Assembly (NCBI GenBank): GCA_027064665.1
Contig: JAMOPH010000307.1
Location: 1 to 9,199 of the forward strand
Source: a bacterium
GTDB taxonomy: Bacteria > UBP14 > UBA6098 > B30-G16
Direction: 5' to 3'
Length of the DNA stretch: 9,199 nucleotides
The notes beneath the pieces are model-generated. The model saw only the letters and a program-made list of their open reading frames with translations. It was not told the origin of the DNA and did not search any database. Shown piece after piece: positions 1-6,383 of this stretch (its first letter is position 1; each line of letters opens with the position of its first letter). A program made the position numbers and the translations under genes.

Positions 1-2
1 TC

Positions 3-293
3 ATACACAAAGTTGCCGGGGAGCACGGCGTTGATGTGGAAAAAATCATCCTTTTTGGCTCCAGAGCGAGGGGAGACCACAGCGAAGACAGCGATTGGGA
101 TGTTCTTGTGGTGGTGAGACGGGAGTTGCTCTTTGGTGAAAAACTGGAGATATTCGCAAAAATAAAAAAGATACTTGCTCAATTTGAAATTATGAATGAC
201 ATAGTTATAAAATCATCCGAAGTAGTTTCAAAAGAAGAGAAGGACGCAGGATATTTAAGTTACTATGTTTTAAAAGAAGGAGTCGAATTGTGA
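3..293 (+). CDS. MNT-family minimal nucleotidyltransferase (5' partial), antitoxin partner of HEPN
   Basis: This is a small nucleotidyltransferase of the MNT type (DNA polymerase beta superfamily). The diagnostic GSx10DxD motif is visible as GSRARGDHSEDSDWD, preceded by the usual 'KIILF' strand; a later 'MNDIVI' supplies the likely third metal-binding Asp. The frame is open back to base 3 and translates as IHKVAGEHGVDVEKIILFGS, which fits the family's N-terminal helix, so the true start probably lies upstream of the window. A GTG at 36 is the first possible start inside it but would remove that helix. In characterised MNT/HEPN pairs the MNT protein neutralises the HEPN partner by adding AMP to it; that role is inferred here. 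Its stop codon overlaps the GTG start of the HEPN gene (GTGA, 290-293), which implies translational coupling. The DNA is AT-rich, unlike the rest of the window. Confidence 0.88.
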   Translation: MHKVAGEHGVDVEKIILFGSRARGDHSEDSDWDVLVVVRRELLFGEKLEIFAKIKKILAQFEIMNDIVIKSSEVVSKEEKDAGYLSYYVLKEGVEL

Positions 294-688
294 GTATTGA
301 CTCTGTTAGGAAATGGATGTTAAAGGCTGAAAATGATCTCAAAGTTGCCAAAGACGAAATTGCTACCGAAACACCCGTTACAGATGCAATCTGCTTTCAC
401 TCTTAGCAATGTGTGGAGAAATATCTTAAAGCATTCCTCGTATATAATGGGGCAGAAATTCCTAAAACGCACGATTTAGCCCATATTATTAAATTGTGTG
501 TGGACATTAACCCTGCTTTTGAGGAACTAAATACTTCGGATATTATTTCTCTTTCATTTTATGCTGTGGGGGTTAGGTATATAGATGAATTCTACATACC
601 TTCAATTGAGGAAGCAGAAAATGCAATAAAACTTGCAGAAAAAGTAAAACAATTTGTTCTAACACATTTGAAAAATCTTGGGATATAG
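290..688 (+). pseudogene. HEPN-domain protein interrupted by an in-frame TAG
   Basis: Read through one stop codon, this frame gives a 132-codon HEPN protein of the type paired with MNT nucleotidyltransferases (COG2250-like), close to the normal family length. It starts at GTG 290, overlapping the MNT stop. Codon 39 (404-406) is TAG. It falls inside the family signature: the flanking residues read CFHS, stop, QCVEKYLKAFL, where relatives typically have F-H-x-Q-Q-x-x-E-K-x-L-K-A. The stop therefore sits where the first Gln is expected, and one CAG-to-TAG change would explain it. Downstream, typical features continue: 'PKTHDLAHII' around the conserved His and 'GVRYIDEFYIPSIEEAENA'. A fragment could restart at GTG 413 (91 residues), but no Shine-Dalgarno precedes it and it would lack helix 1. 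The full-length protein would be a likely ribonuclease toxin or MNT partner. Alternatives are readthrough, a sequencing error or strain polymorphism. Confidence 0.82.
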
Positions 689-697
689 CGATGTCAA

Positions 698-1597
698 CTA
701 ATCATACCCCACCGTACTCTTAAATCTTTTGTGCACCCAGAAATACTCTGTCGGATATTTCCGGACACCATCCGCCAAAATATCAGTGAAAAGTTGGGTT
801 ATATACTCCACATTGCGCTTTTCCGGCGGAAGTTTGTCCGAATATATAATATCAACCGCGAACGCCGTGTGTGTTATACTGTCCGGGTTGCGGGAGATGT
901 ATGCTACCCCTATGGGCGTGCCGGTTTTGAGGGCGATTTCCGCCGTTCCCCGGAAAGTTGACGCCGGCACCCCGCAGAACCTGACAATTACCCCCGCATC
1001 CCGGGCGTCCTGGTCAGCGAGAATTGCGACCATTCTCCCCCGGCGCAAAGACTTATAAATCCCCACCGACGCAGTGCCAGTGCGAATCACCCCCATTCCC
1101 AACCTGCGCCGGTATTCCACCATAAACCGGTCAACCAAAGGATTTGTCTGATAGCCCACCACCGCGTCTATGGGTAAACCGGCTTTAGCCAGCGCCACAC
1201 CATAGAGTTCCCAGTTGCCGAAATGCCCGGTCACCAAGAGTGCTCCCCTGCCCGAGTTCCGCAGTTTCTCAAAAAGTTCCAGCCCCTCAATTCGCACATA
1301 CCGGTCAAGATTTTTCAACATCTTCGGCAGGCGCGCCAGTTCCACTATTGAACGGACGAAATTCGCATAACTTCTCCGCAGTATAGAATCCCGTTCGGCG
1401 GGGGAGTATCTGTCGCCGAGGCACAGGTCAAAATTTCTGCGGGCGATTTTTCTGCGTATCCCCAGATGCCACAGCAACTTCCCGACCGCATCGCCGAACG
1501 CCAGCGCAACCTGATGAGGAAAAAACCTCAGCGCCAGAACAACCGCCCTGACGCCGAGGTATTCAATCCAGTGCTTTATGGAAACTCTGCGGGACAC
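698..1597 (-). CDS. lpxL: LpxL/HtrB-family lipid A secondary acyltransferase
   Basis: This is a 299-residue member of the lysophospholipid acyltransferase family that adds a secondary acyl chain to Kdo-lipid A or its precursor at the inner-membrane cytoplasmic face. Length is close to the E. coli enzymes (about 306). An N-terminal hydrophobic region (about residues 15-45) would be the membrane anchor. The catalytic HX4E motif is H125-FGNW-E130. A 'LADQDA' motif (193-198) and a C-terminal 'YFWVHKRFK' (285-293) match family signatures. The start is GTG 1597, 1 nt after the TAA of the upstream exported-protein gene; the AGG that encodes that protein's last residue may serve as the ribosome-binding site. 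The two genes are almost certainly co-transcribed. The gene ends in TAG only 9 nt from the HEPN stop on the opposite strand. The exact acyl chain and position (LpxL, LpxM or LpxP type) cannot be read from sequence, so the symbol is a family label. Confidence 0.9.
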   Translation of the reverse strand: MSRRVSIKHWIEYLGVRAVVLALRFFPHQVALAFGDAVGKLLWHLGIRRKIARRNFDLCLGDRYSPAERDSILRRSYANFVRSIVELARLPKMLKNLDRYVRIEGLELFEKLRNSGRGALLVTGHFGNWELYGVALAKAGLPIDAVVGYQTNPLVDRFMVEYRRRLGMGVIRTGTASVGIYKSLRRGRMVAILADQDARDAGVIVRFCGVPASTFRGTAEIALKTGTPIGVAYISRNPDSITHTAFAVDIIYSDKLPPEKRNVEYITQLFTDILADGVRKYPTEYFWVHKRFKSTVGYD

Positions 1598-1598
1598 T

Positions 1599-4298
1599 TT
1601 ACCTGACTAACATCACCCGGGTGGAAACTTCGCCGCCCTGCGTGTGGAGAATCACCATATATGTTCCCGAGGGCATCGGCAGACCCTCGTCGTCGCAGGC
1701 GTCCCACACGAACACGCCATTTCCCGCCACGGGATAGCACCTTATCAGATGCCCGGCGCCATCGTAGATTTCAATTTTTCCGCCGGCAGGCGCGGAATAC
1801 GAAATCTCCACCGCCGAATTGAACGGATTCGGCGCTGCCGAAAGTTTCACCCCCTCAGGCACTTTTGCCTCGGCAACCCCCGAACCGTGATAGATAATGT
1901 TCCAGCAGGTGTCGGCGATATTCGGCAGAGGGCAGACATAATCGGGCAAATCCGCCAGGCGCACGCACACACGGAAAGTATCGTCGGTGGAGATGTGCCC
2001 GCTGTCCAGTGCGGCGAAGAAATCCTCGGATGCCACGCCTATCTGCATATCCTCCGGGTGAAGCAGGGCGTCCGAATCCCACTGTGCCACAAGCCCGCCG
2101 CCAACACGACTCAACCGCACATAACACCGGGAGATATCCAACTGCGAGCAGTAGTTGTCCTCGGCGGTTATCAGAAGGTCGCCCATTGAGGTGGTGTCAA
2201 GTTCGGTGCCCTCGGGGAATGTGGACTCAACCACCTGCGGCGGCGTGAGGTCAACGATGAAACTGTATGTCAGAGGCTCCGAGAGGGGATTGCCCTCCAG
2301 ATCGTCCGCCGCCAGAAGTTCCACGCTGACCTCACCCTCGGGATACGGTTCCGTGGGAGTGAACACCAGATTCGGCGGAACATAACTCATATGGTCAAGC
2401 GAGTCGTATCTTGTGCCGTTGACCACCAGAACTATTGTTGTCTCGTCAACTCCGTCGCTGTCGGTTATGGCGATGGTGATTGTCTGCAAAGAGCAGGCGG
2501 AAACCGAGTTCGGCTCGGGCGCCACCGGCGTCGCCACAGGACCCTCGCCGTGAGTGATAACATAGAATGTGTCGGAAAATTCCGTTGTGTTGCCGCATTC
2601 AGCCGCATCGGACACAAAGATGTCCACCACATTTGTCTCCGGAAGGTCAATGTAGCCCATCTCGGAGATGTTGAGGGTGAGGCTGTAGCCGTCCCAGTAA
2701 ATTCCCGGGTCGCCGAGGCTGAACCCCGAGGAGTTGAAGTTGACCAAAATTGATGCGGAATCCACCCCGGCGCCTACATCGGAGATGCTGTAGATGATGG
2801 TTGTTGGGATTGAACTCAAAGTGTCCTCCGTGGGCGATGTCCTGCTGATTTCCGGCGCCACGCCGTCGTAATACCAACTCCAGCAGAATGCAGAATCAAT
2901 GTGGGCGCCTTCAACCGTGGCGAGGTCCTCAACGCAGACCGTTATCGTGTCAAACTCCCCAACAGGATACTCCGGATGGAAATAGACTGTGTTGCCTTCA
3001 ACCCAGACGATTTCTGCGGCGGTGTCGTATAGTGCGGCATCGTAGGCTATGATGAGGGTGCTCCAGTCAATCTCGGCGGGGGAAGAAAATGTTATGCGCA
3101 TCGCTGAATCGCAGGCGGAAATCGCCCCCGCAGGCGGATAGACCCCCGAGACCGACGGTCCCTCCGAGGGCGTCGGCGGAGTAAGAATCGCCCCGTAGAT
3201 GTCCTGATTTGCTGTTCTGAAATCCACCCATACGGCAAGATAGACAGAATCGGATGCCAGAAAATCCACCTTCGGCGCCTGCTGTGATGTTCCGGTGGAA
3301 TCAAGCGGGAACACATCGCCAACGGGCACGCCGGACATCGTGAAAAACTGCCCATACACCGCCGGGAGCGCTGTCCGGGAGTCCTGCCACACCGCCAAAA
3401 ATCCATCGCCGGCGCAGGCGACATCCGCGCTGGACTGGTCGCCGGCCTCGGTGGTTATCGTCAGTTCCGCGGTCCCGGAATCGGTGATTTTCACCGCAAA
3501 AAGGTTCAAATCCGGCGAGGGCGAGGAAATATCGCGCGTCTGATAGACAACCAGAAATCCCGGGTCATCGCCGGGGATTCCGCAGACCGCAGGTTCTGCC
3601 GCTTGGTCGTCGCTGACGATGACGAACGGGTCGCCGTCGGGGGTGCCGTCCGCGTTGAAATACCGCCCCATTATGCCCTGTTCAGTTTCGGTGGAATCCC
3701 GCCAGACCGCCAGAAATTTCTCCCCGTTGAAGGCGATGTCCGGGCTTTTGGAACCTGCGCCGGAAAGCGTCTGCGGGGAACCGGACATACTCCCGTCGGT
3801 GCCGATTACGGCGTATCTGGTCTCCCACGATGCCGCGCGCACTCCCCAGACGAAAATCATCGCCTCATCTGATGCGGCAATTTCGGGGGAGAAAAGGTTG
3901 CTGGTGCCGGTGCCGACATCAATGTTGTCGCCGACAGTTCCGTCGCAGTTGGCGAAATTTCCCCCCAGTTCTCCTGACGCCGCCTGGTCAAACCATATCG
4001 CAAAAAACTGGTCGCTGAGGGGGATATATGCCACCGCCGGCGCGTTCTGGTTGCCTGCCGCGATGCAAATCGGGTATCCCGGACCGGGCATTGAGCCGTC
4101 GCCGAAAACCGACTGCCCGAAGATGTTCTGGTTGGACACTCCCGCGCGGTGGTCCTGCCAGACCACGAAAAAGCAACTATTTCCCGCTACAACCCGGGGG
4201 GCAAGTTGGTCGCCCGCCGCGGTGGAAATTGCAACCTCGGTCTGCGCCGATACAATCCCCAAAATCCCCAGCAGAACTAAAGCGATTGCCCTTTTCAT
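1599..4298 (-). CDS. Exported seven-repeat (propeller-like) protein with Ig-like domains and FlgD-like C-terminus
   Basis: An 899-residue secreted or surface protein of unknown function. Residues 1-19 (MKRAIALVLLGILGIVSAQ) form a signal peptide. Residues ~22-373 contain seven repeats of 48-55 residues, each marked by an aromatic core strand: VVWQD 45, AIWFD 100, FVWGV 149, AVWRD 197, VVYQT 250, AVWQD 302, AVWVD 356. Several are followed by 'IFGQ/VYGQ/IYGA' and 'DG'. This pattern suggests a seven-bladed beta-propeller. About four Ig-like segments follow (~378-478, 480-583, 587-683, 684-803). Residues 811-899 form a FlgD/type A sorting-like domain with 'PNPFNS', 'WDACDDEG' and 'PSGTYM'. Such C-termini direct type IX secretion in Bacteroidota, but use of that system here is unproven. 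The Ig region has many cysteines, possibly disulfide-bonded. The ATG at 4298 has a strong Shine-Dalgarno, AGGAGGGAG (4301-4309). It is first in an operon with the LpxL-type gene. Confidence 0.87.
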   Translation of the reverse strand: MKRAIALVLLGILGIVSAQTEVAISTAAGDQLAPRVVAGNSCFFVVWQDHRAGVSNQNIFGQSVFGDGSMPGPGYPICIAAGNQNAPAVAYIPLSDQFFAIWFDQAASGELGGNFANCDGTVGDNIDVGTGTSNLFSPEIAASDEAMIFVWGVRAASWETRYAVIGTDGSMSGSPQTLSGAGSKSPDIAFNGEKFLAVWRDSTETEQGIMGRYFNADGTPDGDPFVIVSDDQAAEPAVCGIPGDDPGFLVVYQTRDISSPSPDLNLFAVKITDSGTAELTITTEAGDQSSADVACAGDGFLAVWQDSRTALPAVYGQFFTMSGVPVGDVFPLDSTGTSQQAPKVDFLASDSVYLAVWVDFRTANQDIYGAILTPPTPSEGPSVSGVYPPAGAISACDSAMRITFSSPAEIDWSTLIIAYDAALYDTAAEIVWVEGNTVYFHPEYPVGEFDTITVCVEDLATVEGAHIDSAFCWSWYYDGVAPEISRTSPTEDTLSSIPTTIIYSISDVGAGVDSASILVNFNSSGFSLGDPGIYWDGYSLTLNISEMGYIDLPETNVVDIFVSDAAECGNTTEFSDTFYVITHGEGPVATPVAPEPNSVSACSLQTITIAITDSDGVDETTIVLVVNGTRYDSLDHMSYVPPNLVFTPTEPYPEGEVSVELLAADDLEGNPLSEPLTYSFIVDLTPPQVVESTFPEGTELDTTSMGDLLITAEDNYCSQLDISRCYVRLSRVGGGLVAQWDSDALLHPEDMQIGVASEDFFAALDSGHISTDDTFRVCVRLADLPDYVCPLPNIADTCWNIIYHGSGVAEAKVPEGVKLSAAPNPFNSAVEISYSAPAGGKIEIYDGAGHLIRCYPVAGNGVFVWDACDDEGLPMPSGTYMVILHTQGGEVSTRVMLVR

Positions 4299-4385
4299 AT
4301 CTCCCTCCTGCGAAAATTGGTTTTAACTTTCTAAATTAAGGCATATTTTATCCCATTCACAAGAAATTTTAACAGGGGGAACCCT
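4299..4385. promoter_or_regulatory. Divergent promoter region between the exported-protein gene and nnr
   Basis: These 87 bases separate two divergent start codons and are distinctly AT-rich beside GC-rich genes, as expected for a shared promoter region. Leftward, a possible -10 is TAAAAT (complement of 4345-4350) with a weak -35 TTAAAA (complement of 4367-4372) 16 nt away. Rightward, TATTTT (4344-4349) is a weak -10 candidate. The heptamer TTTTAAC occurs twice (4321-4327 and 4367-4373). Both genes have good ribosome-binding sites: AGGAGGGAG for the left gene and AGGGGGA (4374-4380), 5 nt before the ATG, for the right gene. The promoter hexamers are tentative; the divergent arrangement is clear. 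Confidence 0.5.
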
Positions 4386-6026
4386 ATGCGTGTCTGCACG
4401 GTGGAGCAGATGAGAACTCTGGACCGGTTGACGATAGAAAAATACGGCACTCCCGGCGAGGTTTTGATGGAGCGCGCCGGCAGATGGGTCGCGCTGGTGG
4501 CAGATTATCTTCTCAGCGAGAGTGAAGGCGAAACTGTCTGTGTGGTTGCCGGCAGGGGCAACAACGGCGGGGATGGCTTTGTCGCCGCGCGGTATCTGTT
4601 TGAGGCTGGATATGAAGTCTCTGTGGTCCTTTGCGGCGACCCCGACACCCTCAAGGGCGATGCACTGCTAAATTACAATCGCGCCCGCGAGCGGAAAATC
4701 CCCATAATCCGGTTTGAGGGCGAACTTCCCGCCGCCGACCTCTATGTTGACGCCCTTTTGGGGACTGGAATTTCCGGCGCACCGCGGGGTGAAGTCGCCG
4801 ACGCGATAAAACTGATAAACTCTGCCCGCGAAAAGTATGGCGCGTTCGTGGTGGCGGTGGATATCCCCTCCGGCGTCAACGGGGACAACGGCGAGGTGCC
4901 CGGCGAGGCGGTCTGGGCGGATTTTACGGTGACTTTTGGCTTTCCGAAAGTGGGGCAGTTTGTCCATCCCGGGCGCGCGCACACCGGCACTCTGGCGGTG
5001 GGCAAAATCGGCTTGGATGAGCGTGCGCTGGCGGAGGTTCCGATTACCTATGAGGTCTCCACGATTCAGGAGATCGCCGAACTGCTCCCTGTGCGTCCTC
5101 CCGACGGGCACAAGGGCACCTTCGGCAGGGGCTTGATAATTGCCGGTTCTCCGGGGATGACCGGCGCCGCTGCACTGGCGGGGCTTTCGTTCCTGCGGTC
5201 CGGGGCGGGACTGTGCTATGCCGCGGTGCCGCGCTCTCTGGTGGATGTGATTGACACAATCGCCACCGAGGTTGTTGTGCTGACTATGCCCGAGGTTCGC
5301 AAAAAACGCTGCCATACGCTTCGCGCCCTCGGGGAACTTCACAAGGTCGCGCGCGAGGTGGATGTGGTCGCCATCGGACCCGGGCTGGGGCGCCACCACG
5401 AGACGCAGGAGATGGTCCGCAGATTCCTCAGGCGCATCCAGACCCCGGTGGTTATTGACGCCGATGCCCTCAACGCCCTCGCCGGCGAACTGAACGACAC
5501 AATCCCTCAAATCACCGCGCCGTCTGTGATGACGCCTCATCTGGGCGAACTGTCGCGAATTCTGGAAATGCCGATTGAAGAAATTAAATCCCAGAGGGTT
5601 CAGAAGGCGGCAGAGTGGGCAAAATTTCTATACACCACGCTGGTCATAAAGGGCAACCCGACATTTATCGCCTCGGAGGGACATCCGATTTATATAAATC
5701 CCACCGGCAATGATGCTATGGCGACCGCCGGCAGTGGCGATGTTCTGACGGGACTGATTGCGGGATTTATGGCGCAGGGGCTGTCTCCGCTTCAAGCGGC
5801 GATTGTTGGGACATACATCCACGGGCTCGCCGGGGAATTAGCCGGCGATTACTACGGCAACCGCTCCACAATCGCCGGCGATATTCTGGATTCTGTCCCG
5901 GAGGCGATAAAGTCGGTTGAGATGCCCCCGTATCCTGTGGAGATGACCCGCGAAAAGTGGGATTTTGGTTATATCATCACCGATTTGGGTGCTGAAATTG
6001 TTCAACTTGAGTATATATCCGGGTGA
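4386..6026 (+). CDS. nnr: Bifunctional NAD(P)H-hydrate epimerase / ADP-dependent dehydratase
   Basis: This is a 546-residue metabolite-repair enzyme that restores hydrated NADH and NADPH. The N-terminal domain (about 1-220) is the YjeF_N epimerase, which interconverts the R and S forms of NAD(P)HX; motifs are GRGNNGGDG (56-64), DALLGTG (122-128) and DIPSGVNGDNG (159-169). The C-terminal domain (about 225-510) is the ADP-dependent dehydratase of the ribokinase-like fold; motifs are HKGTFG (242-247), AGSPGMTGAA (253-262), GPGLG (331-335), VIDADALNAL (356-365), TPHLGE (383-388) and the nucleotide-binding GNDAMATAGSGDVLTG (441-456). E. coli Nnr has about 515 residues, so this one carries a tail of about 30 residues after the dehydratase domain (from ~512), which I do not recognise. 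The ATG at 4386 is supported by AGGGGGA 5 nt upstream. It is probably a housekeeping cytosolic enzyme. Confidence 0.96.
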   Translation: MRVCTVEQMRTLDRLTIEKYGTPGEVLMERAGRWVALVADYLLSESEGETVCVVAGRGNNGGDGFVAARYLFEAGYEVSVVLCGDPDTLKGDALLNYNRARERKIPIIRFEGELPAADLYVDALLGTGISGAPRGEVADAIKLINSAREKYGAFVVAVDIPSGVNGDNGEVPGEAVWADFTVTFGFPKVGQFVHPGRAHTGTLAVGKIGLDERALAEVPITYEVSTIQEIAELLPVRPPDGHKGTFGRGLIIAGSPGMTGAAALAGLSFLRSGAGLCYAAVPRSLVDVIDTIATEVVVLTMPEVRKKRCHTLRALGELHKVAREVDVVAIGPGLGRHHETQEMVRRFLRRIQTPVVIDADALNALAGELNDTIPQITAPSVMTPHLGELSRILEMPIEEIKSQRVQKAAEWAKFLYTTLVIKGNPTFIASEGHPIYINPTGNDAMATAGSGDVLTGLIAGFMAQGLSPLQAAIVGTYIHGLAGELAGDYYGNRSTIAGDILDSVPEAIKSVEMPPYPVEMTREKWDFGYIITDLGAEIVQLEYISG

Positions 6027-6055
6027 TTTTTGAGGTTAGCCCTACAACTTCTTGC

Positions 6056-6083
6056 TTGACAATAGGTTTTGGATTTGTATATT
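6056..6083 (+). promoter_or_regulatory. Sigma-70-like promoter for the 54-codon gene
   Basis: A perfect -35 hexamer TTGACA (6056-6061) is followed after 16 nt by TATATT (6078-6083), five of six matches to the -10 consensus. Transcription would begin near 6090, leaving a short leader with the ribosome-binding site AGGGGGAG (6097-6104) placed 5 nt before the ATG at 6110. This is the best promoter match in the window. It favours 6110, rather than the GTG at 6023 that overlaps the nnr stop, as the start of the small gene. It could also drive the downstream lipoprotein-lpxB-PAP2 genes, since no terminator is visible between them. Confidence 0.6.
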
Positions 6084-6109
6084 TATATGTGCAAAGAGGG
6101 GGAGTGGAG

Positions 6110-6274
6110 ATGAGACCTGATGAGAAGTTGGAACTGTTGCTTGAGAAGTATTTGTGTTATCGTGCACTTTTGCTTGCCATCAAGGGAAAGTATGAACAGG
6201 CGGAAGCACTGAGGTGGTATCTTCGGCGTAAAAGAGAACAGCCTCATATTTTGGAGTCGCGGATAAGCAAATGA
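6110..6274 (+). CDS. Small hypothetical protein, 54 residues
   Basis: I do not recognise this protein. It begins MRPDEKLELLLEKY and has a mostly helical, highly charged composition: a Leu-rich helix, then 'GKYEQAEALRWYLRRKREQ', which is reminiscent of one helix-turn-helix TPR-like unit, though too short for a call. There is no signal peptide or membrane segment. The ATG start is chosen because it has a strong ribosome-binding site 5 nt upstream and a good promoter. The same frame is open back to a GTG at 6023, which overlaps the nnr stop as GTGA and would add 29 residues, but that extension looks like untranslated promoter sequence. Base composition is AT-richer than the flanking genes, so it may be an insertion or recent arrival. 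Confidence 0.5.
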   Translation: MRPDEKLELLLEKYLCYRALLLAIKGKYEQAEALRWYLRRKREQPHILESRISK

Positions 6275-6383
6275 TTTTTACCCGCAAGAGTCGCTATTTT
6301 GTGCTGTCCCCGCGGATTCGTTGCGGATAAGGAATGCATAATCTTCCCTTGACTCCCTGTGTTTTTTGTCCGATTTTGCCCGT
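6275..6383. other. Intergenic region with short repeats and a possible leader ORF
   Basis: This stretch precedes the lipoprotein gene. GCGGATAAG at 6259-6267, in the end of the small gene, recurs at 6323-6331. CCGCAA (6282-6287) and TTGCGG (6321-6326) form a 6-bp inverted repeat around a 33-nt loop. A 23-codon frame starts at ATG 6334, directly after AAGGA, and ends at TAG 6403-6405, overlapping the lipoprotein start. A TTGACT hexamer (6349-6354) has no good -10 partner. No T-run terminator follows the inverted repeat. None of these elements is strong alone. Confidence 0.3.

Noticed and set aside
689..697. Bidirectional terminator between the convergent HEPN and lpxL-type genes
   Set aside because: Nine bases separate the stops and I found no stem with a T-run on either strand nearby.
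404..700. TAG reassigned to Gln as the organism's genetic code
   Set aside because: TAG also ends the HEPN frame at 686-688 and the lpxL-type gene at 698-700, both at normal family length, so TAG acts as a stop here.
3619..4326. Open frame of 235 codons on the plus strand over the exported-protein gene
   Set aside because: It is antisense to the signal peptide and propeller repeats and would cover the strong ribosome-binding site of that gene; no domain is visible.
4668..5540. Open frame of 290 codons on the minus strand inside nnr
   Set aside because: It lies fully antisense to a clear Nnr, is rich in Arg, His and Gly, has no recognisable motif, and is what GC-rich codon bias produces on the opposite strand.
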